Shown here: positions 12,170 through 24,144 of the stretch, piece by piece
Layout: each line of letters starts with the position of its first letter
Position numbering within the stretch: position 1 is the first letter of the stretch
Assembly: GCF_050624435.1 (NCBI RefSeq)
Contig: NW_027459441.1
Span: 186,001 to 250,000, forward strand
Origin: Tenrec ecaudatus
Lineage: Eukaryota > Chordata > Mammalia > Afrosoricida > Tenrecidae
DNA length: 64,000 nucleotides
Direction: 5' to 3'
The notes under the pieces: model-generated
What the model was told of the DNA's origin: nothing
The model's database searches: none
The model's input: the letters and a program-made list of their open reading frames with translations, nothing else
Made by a program: the position numbers and the translations under genes

Positions 12170-12855
12170 TTTTATTGTTTATCTTTTATTTCATAATCAT
12201 AAACTTAACTCTGCTTTCCAGCTGGACACAGGAGAAATAAGGAAAGTAGGAAACCTGAGTAACTGGAGGGAGAGCACAAGATTAAACGATACTGCAAGCA
12301 CATTGGGAACAGAAGGGTGATTTCTCAAGCTACAAAAGGAATGGTCTGGTGCTTAAGATAAAACATGAAAATTCAGATCAAATTTAATTAGAGTTGTCCA
12401 CAGTCAGCAATGGTGATCTTCTTGCTGGTTTTGCCATTCGTGGAACCAAAACGCTCCATGGCTTCCACAATATTCATGCCTTCTTTCACCAGACCACTCA
12501 GTCTTTGCGGGACAGATAACTGACTGGGAACCGTTCGTAGTGGGCCCAGTATTTGCATAGACAGGGTGCCAGGACTTGTGTGCTTCAGGATGAAGTTCTC
12601 ATCTTCAAATTTCTCTCTATAGATGGACTTGCACCAGTGCCATTATGGCATGTGAAATCACCACCCTGGCAAATGAACTCTGGAATGCGCCTGTGAAAGA
12701 AGGAGCCTTTATAACCAAAGCCTTTCCCCTCAGTACTCAGAGTGCGGAAGTTTTCTGCTGTCTTTGAAACTTGTCTGCAAACAGCTTGAAAGAGATGCAG
12801 CCGAGGGGCTCACCATTGACAGCTATGTCGAAAAACACAGTAGGGGTGACCGTGG
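12170..12855 (-). pseudogene. PPIA: Cyclophilin A (PPIA) processed pseudogene
   Basis: Intronless antisense copy of peptidyl-prolyl isomerase A. Recognisable segments in order are [15 protein letters not shown] near the N-terminus, the [19 protein letters not shown] and [16 protein letters not shown] middle, [15 protein letters not shown], and the end [10 protein letters not shown] followed by TAA (12388-12390), one residue short of the usual end. The initiator is ACG instead of ATG (12851-12853), and frameshifts occur in the middle. The 3'-UTR similarity continues to about 12170 and includes AAATAAAAG. This is a typical L1-mobilised retrocopy with no sign of function. Confidence 0.9.
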
Positions 12856-12859
12856 CTGG

Positions 12860-13905
12860 ACCAGAAACCCTAAAAATTCAAGCAACAGCATCTGCAAAGC
12901 CGATATTTAAATTCTTTAATGTAAGTGTCTGGGTCCAATGTATAGCATCTAAGATGTTTTCCTAAGCCTGAAAAATAATTTAACAAAAAAGGGATCTGAA
13001 TTTTTACTAGCCTCTCTGCTCCTGCAACATCACAGAGGGTACTGGGGGGGGATAGGATTGAGCATGGATGCTTTGGATTTGAAGGAGCTGACTTTGTGCT
13101 GGAGAGGGCTGGACATAAAAGAATGAGAGGTGGAGATGGTGCTGGCAGTAGGGGACAGGTGTCAGATGTCTTATAACATGGCAAGGGTGGGAGGGGAACT
13201 GGTGACAGAGAGGTGGGAGGACTGGACAATCATGGTATGGACAAGGGAGGAGTTTGGGTAGAAAGTGTATGAGGTAACAGGGTAGGGGATACTGGATTAC
13301 AGAGTGTGGGCTCAGAGGTGGTGGGAGGGTGTTGAAACAAGGCAGGAGTGGGAGGAGGTGGTGAGGAGGAAGGCTGAAGAAGAATGAGACACTATAGCAA
13401 GAGATATAGGGTTACAGTCTGGCAACTGGGAGAATGTAGCAGCATCCTGTGGGTTGGAAAATCCTGAAGGAGGTTGTAGAGGGGAGGGGAGAAAGAAGGC
13501 ACAGCTGCAGTTTGGTCAGAGACAATAATCACTGAAATTGGCGGCATATCATGAACAGAAGGATCACAGACTGATTCTTAGTCTGAGAGAGGAACATTCT
13601 CCTGAACCAGTAGGACTTGCATAGTGGAACAATTCTGAAATAAATGAGGTTGAGCACAAAGGAGAAAACTTGGATATACGGAATATCAGAATATATTTTG
13701 TAGATTAAAAAGAAATTATTGAGATCTTGAAAAAATTTAAAATCAAGTATACCACCTGGTGACCATCTTGAATTGTTGTCCAATTTGTACTGCAGTCATG
13801 CATTATTACATAAGAAAATCAATTTTCCCCTATGAATAACTGATTTAAGACCGAGTGAATTGAAGTTTGCCATTACACAAACTAGAAGTAATTTATGCCA
13901 TTGCT
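12860..13905. other. Purine-rich non-coding DNA
   Basis: About 13020-13500 is strongly G/A-rich on the plus strand; the rest is AT-rich. No gene recognised. Confidence 0.5.
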
Positions 13906-13909
13906 TAGT

Positions 13910-14460
13910 GTGGTAGTTATATAAACATTTGACAATTTGATGATTAAGACTGAAGGGGTGGAGTCCAGCCTGCCAATCAAAATATAACCAATGGCCCCTG
14001 TGTGGGTACGGCCTTCTCCTGACAATTTTGGAATTCCGGAATTTCCTTCTTGGAGGCAGGAGACAGTCTCTCTCTCTCTCTCTCTCTCTTTCTCGGCTCA
14101 CTCTCTTAGAGACGCTCTACTGACCAGACACATGATACTATGCTGATAGACCCCATGCCCTGGGAACTAGAGAAGCCACATGGAGACCCCTGCCAATGCT
14201 GAGATGCTTACACCACCACTGAATCCAGACTTTCTACCCACTGGCCTGTGATTATCCTGCATTCAGCATCATTGCATGTGTTTCTTACGTCTGAAGGGGA
14301 CTTCATGGATTGGTATCGGACATATGGGCTAATATCAGACTTATGGGCTTGAACTGGACTGGGTGGGAATGCTTTGTTAATGTACAATTTCTCTTTATAT
14401 AAACCTCTTATACACACGACTTTCTATGAATTTCTCTAGCCTACCTGGACTAACACACTG
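13910..14460 (-). repeat. TG...CA interspersed repeat
   Basis: Same family in reverse orientation, containing a (TC)n tract at 14066-14089. Confidence 0.65.
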
Positions 14461-14464
14461 AGCA

Positions 14465-15445
14465 TTCTTACAACCCATTTTAAAATGCTGAGTGAAAATG
14501 TGAGCTCTGTTATATGAGGTAGTAAAACAGGAGAGCGTCCTTACACTGGGTAATTACCACCTAAGCCCCCGGGGCTGGGAAGACAATCTGACTGAGCAAA
14601 GCTTTCTGGTACGTGGACATTTTCAGAAAGGCCAAGAGAAAATGAGCAGATGACCTTGAAGTAGGGAGCTTTGGATTTAACACTCACCAATGTGTTGTCA
14701 GAGGGTCTTTAGCTGAAGATGTGGAGATCCCTCTGTTAGGCTCACTGGCTTGAAGGGGGTCCAGGAAGGCTGCTGGGAACTTTAGAGGCTAGGGAAAGGA
14801 AAGTGCCACTCCAGTCCTAGCCTCGACAGCCCCCCACCTCCCCCGTGCAGGCCACCATATCTCAGGTTTTACAGAGATAAGAGACAGAGTGAGACCTTTA
14901 ATTTATAGATTTATTGAGGGAGGTGTGGTTTGTAGGGAACAGGAAATCATAGGGGTTTAGAATAGTTAGGTAAGAAAGGTTAGAGCTGGCCCTTCGTCTA
15001 AAGCCAGAGGATTAGCTAAATTAAAATGTGTAAAATCCATGAGACCCACTATTACATAAGAGAACATGAACAAACTACAGTAGAATTGGTGAGGAAGGGG
15101 TTAAACAGCTCTAATGTCTGCTGCAGAACCTGCAGAAAGAATCTAAGTGGGAGGGAGAGCCAGCCTTACAGGTAGAGAGAAGAGGTGAGAGCAAAAGAGG
15201 CCAGAGCAGCAGGAGGGTAGAAGGAGCCCAATCCAATCCAGGCTCAATTTGAGTGTGTAAGTCTTTGGGATATCTGTACTCTTTTTGATAGGAGGGTTCC
15301 CCCACATCTTTGTGGGTGGTCTGGATAACTCCAATGGACTGGCTGCCAGCTTCCACAGACTGACAACACAGCTGGGTGGCAAGATAGATGGAGGAAGCTT
15401 TGTAAACATAAGAAACCTATGCTTTCCTTAGTAAAGGCTTCCAAC
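14465..15445. other. No recognised gene
   Basis: Mixed-composition DNA with short chance frames leading into GC-rich unit A. Confidence 0.45.
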
Positions 15446-15449
15446 GAAC

Positions 15450-16865
15450 CCTAGAAGGGTTCTGGCCCTTCTAGAGACCTATAAGCTTTTCCCCAAAATA
15501 CTGGGTCTCCCTTTGACTGAGTTCCAGGTCACTGAACCCAATCTTTCTAGGGCAGGGCGTGTCTCTTCTTCTCCTGCCAGCTGCCAAGGTGTCCACTAAG
15601 AGCCACCGAACTGGGCCATCTCCTTGAGGCCCCAGTCCTGGAAGGGCTTAGCCCAGCAACCTGGGAATGCCAATCAGTTTCAGTGCATGGTGGCTGCACT
15701 GGAATACCACTTCTACACCCACAAGGCTGAGGCTCCCTGCGGCCACACAACAGCTGGCACTAAGAGCCAGGGAGTTTCTAGAACTGGACCTTGGGTTCTC
15801 CCCCGGCCCTGCTTCAGAAGAAGGTACCGCACAGGTGACAAGTCTTAGCAAACCTCCGGAGGAAGCCCTAATGTTTTGCGCACCAGCTGCAGCCACTAGC
15901 TTCTGGAGACGCGTGCTCTTCTTCTTAGTGAGAGAAACAACAGACCCCAGGGCTCACCGTTGAGCTGATGAGGTGCAAGGAGTCTCTGGGAGAAGGTATC
16001 GATGTATGGAAACAATGAAAAGGGGGGTGAGCAGAAACCCACAAGGCAACGAACCTGGGAACCTCGAAGACAAGACCCCCAGCCTGGGATTACCTTTCTC
16101 CAACAGGGATTTCCACCAAGAACCCCAACCAATCCAAAAGTTGGGGGATGGGACACCAGCTCACCTCTCACCAGGAGAGGAGCGTCCCCTGGGGAAGGTG
16201 AGGAGAAGAGAAAGGTCGCTTAAACCCCAGCAGGACTTCTGTGTGCACCAGGGTACCCCAAACTGGCTGCTGCCCACACGCACATGCTTGGGAAAGAGCG
16301 CCCCTCACCTGGGAGCGCTGGCTACTACGCAGAGCTAAGGTACCAGGAGGTTCTCTCGCACCACATGCAGCGCACAGTAAGTAGGACGCTAGGACGCGCC
16401 CAATAAGCCACACTTCCGGCTGGGACATCGCCACTTCCACCCCATCTCTGAGCACCCGGGTTAGGAGGAGCCGGCGGGGTTAGTCTCTGCCTTCACTTCA
16501 CCTTTGAGGCGGTTCTGGACCGGACCATTGGCTTGGATGCACACACCCAGGTGTCTGGGGAAGGGAAGAACCAGAGTGCTGTTTAGGCTGGGGGCGGGGC
16601 CAGAGGCGGGGCCTGGGGCGGCGCAGGGAGGAGCCAGTGATAGTCCTCCCGCAACAATGGGCCCTCAGACTTTGATAATGATGGCCAAGTCACCTGAGGG
16701 CAGAAACGGTACTTTCTCCCAGCACCGAGAGTGTGCATGGGAGACATAAAACGATGTACAACGTACGTGGACTGTGTAAGCTTGTGATCAGATTCCCCAG
16801 ATGGGGCATCCTCCTCACTAACATGAACCATCCAGCCATTCAACCCTGCCACGGTGTTAATGGTG
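15450..16865 (+). repeat. GC-rich repeated unit, copy A
   Basis: CpG- and GC-rich unit (runs such as GGGGGCGGGGCCAGAGGCGG) that is similar in plus orientation to 62490-63540 and in reverse to 30130-31060. Shared blocks include CAGTCCTGGAAGGGCTTAGC, CAACAGGGATTTCC-like and CACTTCCGGCTGGGACATCG. Open frames inside it differ between copies, so no conserved protein is indicated. The reverse strand has GTGAGCCC donor-like sites after a CTCAGCTCAAAG-like block in all copies. It could be a promoter/first-exon duplicate, an LTR or a lncRNA unit. Confidence 0.65.
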
Positions 16866-16869
16866 CTGA

Positions 16870-17725
16870 CGCAAGAACCGAAACTAATGACCTTTGAGGT
16901 GAAGGGCCATTCTGCTCCCCAAAGCATTGTCATGTATGAAGACTGCCTTTAGGAAAAAAGAAGTAGCTGGCATCAAATGCTCTAGGTAAATTTTATGTCA
17001 GAGTAACAAAATTTAAATATAAAACAAGCGGGAGCACTAAAACGTGATGGGAGAAGGGGGAGGGGAGTTGTTAAACTTGACTGTCCTTAGAGTTGGAGTT
17101 TGTACTTTTATCTTGTTTTATTTTGCTTGAATGCTATTGGGGCAGTTAAACATGACAGTTCGATTCAATTATGCATATCATGATTTCCCCACTCTGCTAA
17201 TTTAATTTATCACTCACCAGAGGTTCTATCAATCCAATGGTTTCAAGTGCATGGGCAGAATATTTGTAGAGACTCTTCCAAATTGCGAGGTCTGGAATTT
17301 AAATTTAATTCCTCCAAGTAACTCTTGTCTGTTGGGTCTCTCACAACAAGTGCTTATGGGACAGATCAAAGTGAAGCATGTCCCTATTAATTTGCATCCA
17401 TAAAGACTATGCTTCTTTTATGGCTGTTATACTAGATAATTTCATTATGAAAGTTCTAGTCAGATTCCAAAGTTGCTGGCTGAAAATGGAGATACAAGAA
17501 TTTCAATATTGTTACATTTCCCAATTTGGTGAGATCATTCCACAGACGATGGAAAACTGTCGCCTAACTTTATAAGGAATCAAAAAAAAAGTCACTTATC
17601 AGCAAATATTTACTGAATTAAACTGATTTATGTTGCCAGTTCTGATGGACTCGCCATATCTTTAAATCTTGGGAAACAGAGACTAGATTTTGCAAAGAAA
17701 AGGGGACTTCTCTTGAAATACCTGC
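16870..17725. other. No recognised gene
   Basis: AT-rich, no recognised repeat or V sequence. Confidence 0.45.
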
Positions 17726-17728
17726 CCT

Positions 17729-18235
17729 GTTCGACTGGGTAGGCTAGAGAAACAAATCCAGGGACATTCATAATGTATACGAAAGAGCTTTATATCAAAG
17801 TGTAATTGGATATCAAGAAAACATCTCAGCCCAGTCCAGACCAAGTCCATAAGTCTGATATTAGCCCATTACTCCAATACTAGTCCATATATTCCTCTTC
17901 AGACTCATGCACCACATGCAATGATGCTGAATGCAGAAGGATCACAGGTCGGTGGCTGAAAATTCTTGTGTATCCAATGGCGGTAGACTTTCTTAGTGCT
18001 GGCTCAGGTCTCTATGTGGCTCTTTTGGCTCTCTGAACAGTGTGAAGGTGAAGCAGAGAGAAAGAAGTTGGGCAACTTCCAGGGAGAAAGAGTGCAAGTT
18101 CCCAGAATTCTCATGAGAAGGTCAAGCCCACCAGGAAGCATCATGGAGCTGTGACATGAATGACAGGCTAACCTTCACCCCTAGACTAATTTATCAGGTG
18201 AATATGAAATTATGTAACTACTACACCTGCTTTCA
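17729..18235 (+). repeat. TG...CA interspersed repeat, ~510 bp
   Basis: One of at least eleven copies of a family with termini like TGTTAGTCTGGGTAGACTAG and AATTATGTAACTACCACA and a TTTATATAAAG TATA-like motif. LTR-like by its ends; no protein seen. Confidence 0.65.
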
Positions 18236-18299
18236 TGTGAGGTTTTCTGCCCCCATGGATAAATCATGAATTGTCAAAAAAATAAAACAAGCAAACAAA

Positions 18300-18385
18300 A
18301 AAATCAATCACTGCGATCGAGTCAATATGGACTCAGAGGGATGCTTATAGGACAGGGTAGAACTGCCCTTGTGAGTTTCCAATTC
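18300..18385 (-). repeat. AfroSINE-like SINE fragment, reverse
   Basis: ATCACTGCGATCGAGTCAAT and GGACAGGGTAGAACTGCC. Confidence 0.6.
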
Positions 18386-18779
18386 AGCGTCCAAATTAAG
18401 TTCCCATGGTTCAGATGTTTACATATTTTTGCAGTAGTTGATTTCACAGTACATGATTTTACATTTACCCTGTAATTATAATTCATGAAGTGTTGTTTTA
18501 CTTCCAGTATTGCTGCTTCCAACCCAGTAGCTGCTTTTAACAGACTAGATACTTTCAACACAGCAGCTGCTCTCTACAAAGTAGCTGCTCTCTACACATG
18601 TGTTACTGGTAAGCAAAAGCACATTATGGCACTAACCCTGTCACACACACTTGCATTTGTACGGGGTGTATGTGATTGGGTTGGAGTTATGATATCATTA
18701 CGCCAGTTACTCATATGTGGGTGTTTTTTGCATGTGGGAGGATCTGCCTGGAGACAGATAGAGGATTGGTGTCTTGGTT

Positions 18780-18820
18780 CCTAAGACCATCAGAAATATG
18801 TGTTTTCTGATGGTCTTAGG
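18780..18820 (+). repeat. Perfect 17-bp inverted repeat with 7-nt loop
   Basis: CCTAAGACCATCAGAAA (18780-18796) and its exact complement (18804-18820) around TATGTGT. No family recognised. Confidence 0.85.
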
Positions 18821-18837
18821 CGATCCCTGCAAAACGG

Positions 18838-19335
18838 TGTTTGTCTGGGTATTTTAGAGAAACAAATCCAAAGAAACTCGTGTATCAGAGAGAGTTTTAT
18901 ATAAAGGTTAAGTACACATCGAGAAAATATACCAACCCAGTGGTACCCAAGCCCACAAGTCCAAGATTAACCCTCATGTCTGACACCAATCCATTAAGTC
19001 CTCCTCCACCTCACAAAATACACACAATGACTGGAGGAAAGCCAAATCAGAGAACATGTAAACATCTCAGTGCTGGAAGGGGTCTGCCACGGCTGCTCCA
19101 GGGCTGTATTGGGGTAGGTCCATGCGACTTCTCCTTGGGGATGTCTTGCAGGAAGTGAACCTTGTCAGCTTAAGCAGAGAACTGGCCAAGGTCGCTGCAC
19201 CCTGGTCCGACCATCACAACGCAAGAGACCTGGGAACTAGAAAGGCAAGGCTCACCGAGTCATTTATCCCTCGGCCCTTCAAACAATCCCACATGTGTTT
19301 ATCGGCCAGGTAGGCACAATAAACTAATTACCTTG
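18838..19335 (+). repeat. TG...CA interspersed repeat
   Basis: Same family as 17729-18235, plus orientation (TGTTTGTCTGGGTATTTTAG start, AGTTTTATATAAAGG near the start). It follows the 17-bp hairpin at 18780-18820. Confidence 0.6.
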
Positions 19336-19429
19336 AGTAGTTCGACCTTCAAAGGGGTATCGACCCTCCAAGTTGAGAACCAGTGCTCTATAGGGTTTAT
19401 ATCAGTCTTAAGTGACTGGACCGATGTGA

Positions 19430-19800
19430 ATTGTATGTTTGGGGTCCAGCCTCTAGCGTTGCACCTGAGATAGACCCAAGGTAACAAGGACAATCACAGT
19501 TAGCCATGTGTTCAAGAGGAGCATCTCCCCACTCTCATGTCTGAATTCCTAAGGTACTCTCCTCTGGAAACAGCTCCCAGAATGGACTCACTTGATTTGA
19601 TTTTTCTAAATATAAATCAACCAGTTTTTAGGGAAGAGGCTGAAAAGAATTTATTTCTACATAAGTCCAATGGTCACAAATCATAATATGCTTCATAAAG
19701 GAAAGGCAGATGAACCACTCAAGAGAGATTTGAAAACAGTTTCCCCTTGCAAATTAATGGATTGAAACCTGAGGACACAGGCTTGAATGACCCAGCAAAC
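19430..19800 (+). pseudogene. Inverted VH3-like fossil
   Basis: Plus-strand V remains in very poor repair. GGGGTCCAGCCT with LHLR after it resembles clan III FR1 (GLVQPGGSLRLSC), and LQINGLKPEDTGL with an asparagine next resembles FR3 (LQMNSLKPEDTAVYYC). Middle regions are scrambled and no RSS was found downstream. Its orientation is opposite to every other V segment. A related fossil in the same orientation lies at 61.9-62.3 kb. Confidence 0.5.
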
Positions 19801-19829
19801 TATAGTGAAGAGCAGTCATTGTGAACTCC

Positions 19830-20110
19830 AATGAGGCTAACCCTACTCTCTACCCCTGGTTTTTCCAGCTTTCCACCTGACCACTTTTTAGCACTTATTT
19901 CATGGAATATATTTGTTTTCCCTTTCCACAACGTTTTACCTTATGCTACTATTTCCTTTCTAAAGCTTTACAGCAATCCCTTTCTCGTTGTTGTTCTACT
20001 AATTCTACTACTTCTGCTTCATCTTCGTTTTCTTTTACATTAAGAGAAAATAGAATGGTTCCTACTGGAATTCCTACTAAATCTGTTGCTAAAATCCAAA
20101 TTTTGTTTGA
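19830..20110 (-). pseudogene. Possible ERV gag-like scrap
   Basis: The minus strand is A-rich and open, with an acidic run (VKENEDEAEVVELVEQQRER), a style seen in class II ERV gag or pro. No motif proves it. It could equally be an unrelated simple-composition open frame. Confidence 0.25.
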
Positions 20111-20258
20111 ACAAAATAAACTAAAAACCACAGCAGAGCATCCTATTTGTGCTCTCACTTGCACCTACTCCTGGATCCTGGGCCTGTGCTTTTGGGGCCT
20201 GAGCACACCCATTACCCTGAATTCCCTTCAGTTCAACCCCAACCCTGTGCTGCAGGGT

Positions 20259-20297
20259 GGTTTATATGGGAACTCACATTAACTTTCCCTCACTGTG
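20259..20297 (-). other. 23-RSS of the 20.4-kb V pseudogene
   Basis: Heptamer CACAGTG (20291-20297), exactly 23 bp of spacer, nonamer ATATAAACC (20259-20267). Heptamer and spacing are consensus although the coding segment is dead. Confidence 0.85.
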
Positions 20298-20608
20298 TCT
20301 TCTTGCACAGTCATACGCAGCCGGGTCCTCCACGGTCACAGTGCTCAGGTGCAGGGAGAACTGGTTCTTGGATGTGTCTGGGTTGATGAATAGATGATCT
20401 CTGAAGGATGGTGTGTATTCGCTCAACCACTCTTACCTGTAGAAGCTCCTTCCTATCCACCCAGGGCTGCCTGATCTGCTCCCAAATAGCGCTGGTTCTG
20501 GAGCCTGAGTCCCCAGTGATGGTGCAAGTGTGCGTGAGGGTCTGTGATGCCCTCACCACCTCATGGTCTGACTTCTGCAGCTTCACTTTGGACGGGACAC
20601 AAGGAGAC
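20298..20608 (-). pseudogene. IGHV pseudogene, clan II (IGHV4-like)
   Basis: V exon relic with clan II features: FR1 VKLQKSDHEVVRASQTLTHT, FR2 beginning EQIRQP, and an FR3 in another frame that reads [17 protein letters not shown] followed by TVTVEDPAAYDCARR. The DTSKNQFSL string identifies the IGHV4-like group. Lesions seen: frameshifts between FR2 and FR3, FR2 tryptophans altered, and the YYC motif changed to YDC. I did not find a convincing leader exon or octamer. The RSS is nevertheless intact. Confidence 0.82.
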
Positions 20609-20659
20609 TTACAAAACAAGTATTAAATATCCCACCTGTCATTAAAACTGCTGTGACCT

Positions 20660-22625
20660 ACTGTATCTCCCTGCCACTGACATGATGGGAGACACAGTAC
20701 CATCAAAATGAGAAAAAGAATGCAAACAGACCTTTCTGTATCAGAGTCTCCCTGGTACAGCAGGCTCTGGAATTCTGCTGGTTCCAGAGGGGAATCTTGA
20801 GGGTGGGGTGGGTGTTCATATCATTTAAATAATAAACCACACCAGGCTTTTGCTTATGAGTGTTACTGGCTGTTATCAGGGGGTCAGAGGATGACTATTA
20901 AGAGTGTGCTAATTGACAGGGCTCACAGCTCCACATGGAAGCTTCTCCAGAGCTGGTTCTTGAAGCACGTTGTATGGCAGTGATATGTAAGCAATGAGAG
21001 TGGGGTGGCCCACAGGCATACACTGAATTTATACCCTCCCAGATCCTAATATTTGCAATCATAAAATTATCCGAGTTCCAGTGTACCTTGTATTGTTTGA
21101 TTTGAAAAAATGCATCCACTAGTGTGTGCATTAATTTATTCATTTGAGTTCTGAGAGCTATGAACACGCCAGACATTCTTCTGCACTGAGGGAAAATCAG
21201 TAAACCACGCAACTGAGCTAGGAAATGAATGATCTCTTCCTCAAAAACTAAACCCACTGCGAGTGCACCTGTCCTGATTCATGGGAACCTTATAAGATTG
21301 ATTAAAGCTGCTCATAGAAATTCTCTGACTGTAAATAATAACAGGAAAAGACAACCTCATCTTACTTAGGAGGAATGGTTGGCTGGTTTGTGGTGAGCAA
21401 CCCAATACTTATCCCATTACATCACCACATCTCTGTATATCTTTATACTAAGAAGCCCATATTAAGGGCTTTTTAAATGTCACTTTGAGAAGCCAAGTGG
21501 TGATACTTTCAATATTATTATATGAATATGAGCCCTGGACTATGAATAAGGGGGTCCATAACCAAATTTATGGCCATTCACTTACCTTTTGGAAAAGAAT
21601 GTTGAAAGTACCATGGACTGGGCTATCAATATAACAAGCAGATCTCTTGTGAGGGAAACATAGCCTGGGAGTTCCTTAGAATGAAGGATGGTGAGACTTA
21701 GTTCCATGTACTTGAACATGTTATCATGACACCAGTCCATTGAGAAAGACATCATCAATGATAAAGGGGATCAGTAAAGGAGAAGGTGATGGACTGACAC
21801 AGTGGCTGTAACAATGGGCTCAAACATATTTATTGTGATAATGGTGCTGAACTAGGCATTATTCAGTTCTGTTTTGCGTTGAATCACTGAGATTTGAAAT
21901 TGATTCTGTGGCACTTAACATCATCAAAATTAAATGAAAAGACACAATATTCTTCCAAAGTTGAATGACAGTGCTGGGGAAAGGATATATGTTTTATTTT
22001 CCGTAGCAAAAGGAAATATGTAACAGACTACACTCTTTATAATTGTTCTTATGTGGAATTTCATTTTGCCTTGGTTAAATATTGGTTGCAAAAGTCTTGT
22101 CTTCGTATTTATAGAACATTAAGCATCCAAGGTTGTTTGGGTGCAGGAACATAAAGACTCTTAGTGACCCTACATGAAAGAGAACTCTCTGAAAGGATTT
22201 TCTTTTCTGTAATAATGATGGGATAACCTTATCAGGTCTTTAACCAACTGAGTCACCATGTGGTTTTGAACTGCCAACCTTTTGGCTAGAAGTTGAGCAT
22301 TTAATCATGCCCACATAGTTTCGTGGTCCAGGTTCTACTACATATAATTTACATGTATCTACTTTTACTTCCTACAGGTGAATATTTATGTGTATGTTGA
22401 CTGGTCTTAAGACATTATGTAGAGTTCTTCTAGGTCAATACTATTACTATTATTTGTTCCTTGAGTGTTTAATATGGGATTCTGTCCAATGCATTGTGTG
22501 ATTTTAGTAGTAACCCTGGGCACCGTCTTCAGTGCCAGAAACACCTCCCAGAATTGTGAAAACTAAGAGTGACTCCTGTAATGGCCAAATACCCCATAAG
22601 ACATATCAAGGAATTGATGCATTTG
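20660..22625. other. AT-rich intergenic DNA with SINE traces
   Basis: Decayed AfroSINE traces at about 21790-21920 and 22140-22300; otherwise nothing recognised. Confidence 0.45.
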
Positions 22626-22631
22626 GGTTAT

Positions 22632-23130
22632 GTTGTGGCAGTTTCATCATCTCTTGTCAACTTGGGAAGGGATGGAGTCTAGCCTGTCAATGAGATCTCA
22701 GCTTGATGACTTCATTTGTAGGTGCAAAGGAGATGAATATCTCCCTGGAAGCCAGACCCAGATAGCATCTCTTCTTGTTGAGACATTCCTGTTTACAAAG
22801 CCACATGGAGCTACACTGATGCAGCTAGAGCCCTGGAACTGGGGGGGCCATGTGCAGACCCATGACAGTGCTGAGATGCTTCCATCACCATAAGAACCAC
22901 AAGACTTTCCACCCACCGGCCTGTGATCTACATCATTGCATGTGTTTCATGAATCTGAAGAAGAATTTATAGACTGATATCAGACATAGGGGATAATATT
23001 GGACTTATGGACTTGATCTAAGCTGGGATGTTTTCTTAATATACAAATACTCTTTGATATAAAGCTCTTTCTTACACACATGTGAGTTTCTCCCTGGATT
23101 TGTTTCTCTAGTATACCCAGAATAGCACAT
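22632..23130 (-). repeat. TG...CA interspersed repeat
   Basis: Same family in reverse orientation (GTTGTGGCAGTTTCATCATC start, CTCTAGTATACCCAGAATAG end). Confidence 0.65.
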
Positions 23131-23436
23131 GGTGTTAGAGAATAATATTAAATCTGTCATGGGCTTCCTGAAGGACAAGCAGGTCTGTCTTGGAGTAAAC
23201 ACATCTTGTTTAATTCTTGTAATCATTCAAATAAGATTGTAACTCACTTATTTGGGCATGACATTAAGGAGAACCAGAACCCAGAGAATGATCTTGTACT
23301 TGGTAAAGTAGAATGTCAATGAAAATGTGAGAGACTTTCAATGGGACTGATTGTCCTAAGGCTGCAATGATGAGTCCAAAGAGAGGGATGATTGTAAGGA
23401 TGGCGCACTTTCGGGCAGTATTTCATTCTGTTTGTA

Positions 23437-23950
23437 TTAGTCTGGGTACTTTAGAGAAACAAATCCAACGAAACTCATATGTATAAGAGAGTTTTATATA
23501 AAGGCAAGTGCACATCAAGAAAACATCCCCAACCGGTGCTGCCCAGGCCCACAAGTCCAACATTAGCCCATACGTTCAACACCAATCCACAAAGTCCATT
23601 TCCATCTCAAAAATACATGTATTGACACCGACTGCAGGAGGAAAGCTGAGTCAATTAATGTGTAAGCATCTCAGCTCTGGCAGAGGTCTCAACATGGCTG
23701 CTCCAGTATCTAGGGTGCATTGGGGTGGGTTCATGTGGCTTCTTCTCAGGGATGTCTTGCAGGAAGTAACCCTTGCCAGCTGAAGCAGGGAACTGGCTAA
23801 GGCAGCTGCACCTTGGTCCAACCATCAGAAAACAAGAGACCCGAGAACTAGAAAGATGAGGCTCACCGAGCCATTTAGCACTCTGCCCTTCAATTAACAC
23901 CACGTGTTTATCCGCTACATTGCACAATAAACTAACCACCTCACTGTTGT
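23437..23950 (+). repeat. TG...CA interspersed repeat
   Basis: Same family, plus orientation. It belongs to the subfamily also seen at 27057 (AACATTAGCCCATA, GGCACAATAAACTAACCACC-like end). Confidence 0.65.
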
Positions 23951-24144
23951 TCATGTGATCACTGTGAACTTAAGCCAACTTAAAGATCCCTAACAAAATA
24001 TTATGCAGGTTATTGTAAGTTAAAATTATTACATAAACATATATTTGTGAGTATTCACTGGAAGGAAAATATTGGACATGCAGCTGATGGATTGGAGAAA
24101 ATTTGAGGCTCACATAAGAATTTTATACTGCATTAATATTTTTA

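Noticed and set aside
11319..12855. A TRIMCyp-like cyclophilin fusion antiviral system
   Set aside because: There is no TRIM exon, the cyclophilin copy has lost its start codon and frame, and the adjacent gag is a fossil.
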